Of a stretch of DNA of 9,880 bases, positions 7,889 through 9,880 are shown piece by piece. Position 1 is the first letter of the stretch. Each line of letters begins with the position of its first letter. Below the pieces are notes generated by a model that worked only from the letters and a program-made list of their open reading frames with translations, did not search any database and was not told the origin of the DNA. The position numbers and the translations under genes were made by a program. The stretch is from an uncultured bacterium (GTDB lineage Bacteria; Bacillota_A; Clostridia; Oscillospirales; Oscillospiraceae). The stretch spans positions 1 through 9,880 of the forward strand of contig CAMEHJ010000023.1 of NCBI GenBank assembly GCA_945917385.1, given 5' to 3'.

Positions 7889-9880
7889 TCAGTGGTTCAG
7901 GTTCCGCGCAATGGTCTTTGCGACCTCATCAATTACGATGGGCTTTGACAGGTGGCCGTTCATTCCGGCCTCCATAGACGCCTGAATATCCTCGGCAAAG
8001 GCGTTGGCTGTCATGGCAATGATGGGTATCGTGCGCCCGTCGGGGCGTGCTTTCAGATTACGGATTGCTCTGGTAGCCTCGTAGCCGTTCATCTCCGGCA
8101 TCATTATATCCATGAGGATGACATCGAAGGTGTCCGGAGGATTTTCGGCAAAGAGCGTTAACGCCTGTTTTCCGTCTGCGGCTCTGGTCACGGTGATGCC
8201 AAGCTCTTCAAGCTGCACGGTGGCGATCTCCGCGTTCAGATCATTATCCTCCGCCATCAGCACCTTAATGCCCTTCAGGCTCTCCCTTGAGATAGGCGCA
8301 TCCTGCTTTTTGACCCGGCTCTCGTCGGTCAGCTCCATGGGCAGCTCCACCGTAAAGACGGAGCCGACGCCCTTCTTGCTCTCGACGGAAATCGTACCGC
8401 CCATCAGCTCCACATAGCGCTTGGTGATCGCCATGCCAAGACCGGTTCCCTTGTACTGCGTCCGGGCGCCGGACTCCTCCTGAGAGAATTCGTCGAAGAT
8501 ATGCTCCAAAAACGCTTCGCTCATTCCGATTCCGGTGTCCGATATCCGATAGGTCACCACAATGTGCTTGTTGTCCCCGCCCTCACGGCAGGCGGTCACA
8601 AAGGCGATGCTGCCGCCGTCGTCGGTGAATTTGACGGCGTTGCTGAGAATATTCACGAGAACCTCCCGAATCCTTACCGCGTCCGCCAGAACATAGGGGT
8701 GCTCTAAATTGACTCGCCTGACCTCGAATGTGATATTGCGGTCTGCCAGAAAACCGCGGGTGATGTCCAGCACAACATCCGCAATCGCGCTGAGGTCAAC
8801 GGGAACGGGATTGAATTTCGTTTTCCCGCTCTCGATACGGCTGATATCCAGCACGTCGTTTATCAGCGTAAGAAGATGCTCGGAGCTTTCGCTTATCTTC
8901 TCCAGACAGCTCTTCACTTCCGGAGAGATGACCTGCTTGAGGGCGATGTTGGTAAACCCGATGATAGCGTTCATGGGTGTGCGGATATCGTGGGACATAT
9001 TGTTGAGAAAGGCGGTCTTGGCACGGTTTGCCTGCTCTGCCTGTGCAAGCGCTTCCTTTAAAACACGCCTCGTTTCCTGCTCTGCGCGAACCTCGTCGTC
9101 AACGACGGCAAAGCCCATAACGATGTGTTTGAAATTCTCGTTATCCTCCACCCTCGCAATGCGGATCTGGGCATACAGCTCTTTCCCGTCTCTGGCAACA
9201 CGATAGAGCTTTGTAAATATCTCGTTGTCCTTCAGCGTTTTGCGCAGGAACACGGGGTCGGAAAAAGACATAAGCATTTCCTCCTGACCCGGAACCGCCG
9301 AGTTTCGTATATAGGTCTTGTAAGTTTCCATGAAGGGATAGACTTTGTTTATCTCAAGACCGTAGAGCTTGATGATCACGTCAGAAAGCCGGAGGGGAAC
9401 TGTTGTATCCTCCTCCAGATCCACATAGTAGACGGAGGAATACTCCTTGCTCAGCATTTGGATAACGGAAGCCTGTCTGCCGGAGGCTATTTCCTCCTGC
9501 AGCAGTTTATCCTGCAGCCGGAGCCTTTCCTCCGACGCTTTTGCCTCCTGACGCAGCCGTTCCTCTTCCTTTTCCCATTCAAACTGCGCAGACTGGGTTT
9601 TGCGTACCTGCTGGATGGCAAATAATGACACGGCCAGTGCGGTCATAATCACGATTGCAAGCAGGAGCCAGCTCCCCCGCAGTATTTTGTCGCTGGTATT
9701 GAGAATCTGCGTGCTGATGGCGTTCTGCCGCAGACGGACGGAAATCATCCAGTCCGTACCGGGGACGGGCTTGTAGTACAGATATGTGCTGCCCTCGTTT
9801 GCGGTATAGAAGGCATAGCCCTCCGTGTGGTTATTCCAGTCGGAGATCAGCTTTTCGTCGGAATACTCCCCGGACAAAAC
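7889..9880 (-). CDS. Membrane-bound hybrid sensor histidine kinase with receiver, C-terminal part (runs off right edge)
   Basis: The frame is open to the right edge and codes for 663 residues ending at TGA (7889-7891). A TTG at 9877 is in frame but lies in mid-domain, so the true start is outside the window. Visible residues 1-65 are the membrane-proximal end of an extracellular sensor; the segment YLYYKPVPGTDWMISVRL is typical of Cache-type domains. A membrane helix follows at about 69-90, then a charged coiled coil at 97-132. A PAS-like domain (about 138-265; LSKEYSSVYYVDLEED) is of the same kind as the four repeats in the next gene. HisKA carries H297 in SHDIRTP. The ATPase domain has N414, D448 in SDTGIGM and GTGLGM at 478-483. 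The receiver (538-660) has E544/D545, D591, T624 and K646. All key kinase and receiver residues are present. It probably senses an external ligand, autophosphorylates and passes phosphate to its own receiver. The giant hybrid 60 bases downstream, whose receiver 1 precedes the EAL output, is a plausible partner. No DNA-binding output is attached. Confidence 0.93.
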   Translation of the reverse strand, partial: VLSGEYSDEKLISDWNNHTEGYAFYTANEGSTYLYYKPVPGTDWMISVRLRQNAISTQILNTSDKILRGSWLLLAIVIMTALAVSLFAIQQVRKTQSAQFEWEKEEERLRQEAKASEERLRLQDKLLQEEIASGRQASVIQMLSKEYSSVYYVDLEEDTTVPLRLSDVIIKLYGLEINKVYPFMETYKTYIRNSAVPGQEEMLMSFSDPVFLRKTLKDNEIFTKLYRVARDGKELYAQIRIARVEDNENFKHIVMGFAVVDDEVRAEQETRRVLKEALAQAEQANRAKTAFLNNMSHDIRTPMNAIIGFTNIALKQVISPEVKSCLEKISESSEHLLTLINDVLDISRIESGKTKFNPVPVDLSAIADVVLDITRGFLADRNITFEVRRVNLEHPYVLADAVRIREVLVNILSNAVKFTDDGGSIAFVTACREGGDNKHIVVTYRISDTGIGMSEAFLEHIFDEFSQEESGARTQYKGTGLGMAITKRYVELMGGTISVESKKGVGSVFTVELPMELTDESRVKKQDAPISRESLKGIKVLMAEDNDLNAEIATVQLEELGITVTRAADGKQALTLFAENPPDTFDVILMDIMMPEMNGYEATRAIRNLKARPDGRTIPIIAMTANAFAEDIQASMEAGMNGHLSKPIVIDEVAKTIARNLNH

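Noticed and set aside
9875..9877. TTG as the start of the right-edge kinase
   Set aside because: The frame continues to the window edge, and the TTG lies in the middle of an extracellular sensor domain, with no room to see a ribosome binding site or the expected first membrane helix. The gene is treated as partial.

Overview
The window is a compact signalling locus in which all four genes lie on the minus strand, so transcription runs from right to left. Base composition is moderately GC-rich. Two of the three visible starts have an AGGAG-type ribosome binding site. The secreted protein is a lipoprotein, and the sensor families are typical of multi-paralogue anaerobes. Together these suggest a Gram-positive member of the Clostridia, perhaps an Oscillospiraceae-type gut anaerobe. 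That placement is an inference from style, not from a marker gene.

In transcription order: (i) 7889-9880, the C-terminal 663 residues of a membrane-bound hybrid sensor histidine kinase. It has the end of an extracellular sensor, a membrane helix, a coiled coil, a PAS-like domain, HisKA, HATPase and a receiver; its N-terminus lies beyond the right edge. (ii) 2669-7828, a 1719-residue soluble protein with the order receiver, degenerate GGDEF, intact EAL, coiled coil, four PAS-like repeats, HisKA, HATPase, receiver, receiver. (iii) 708-2579, a lipoprotein that joins a family-1-type extracellular solute-binding domain to a C-terminal domain resembling that of 5'-nucleotidases. (iv) 1-686, the N-terminal 228 residues of another membrane protein with one N-terminal helix and an extracellular region; it runs off the left edge.

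The gaps are 60, 89 and 21 bases, so the genes may form one operon. A GC-rich hairpin follows the first stop codon, and a weak promoter candidate precedes the lipoprotein gene. There is no gene-free stretch longer than 300 bases, and no RNA gene, mobile element or CRISPR array was seen.

A working model (inference): the lipoprotein captures a ligand outside the cell and presents it to one or both membrane sensors. Phosphoryl groups then reach the receivers of the giant cytoplasmic hub, whose EAL domain hydrolyses cyclic di-GMP. No transporter permease or ATPase, no DNA-binding output domain and no HPt domain is present in the window. The binding protein is therefore more likely a signalling accessory than a transport component, and the visible output is second-messenger turnover.
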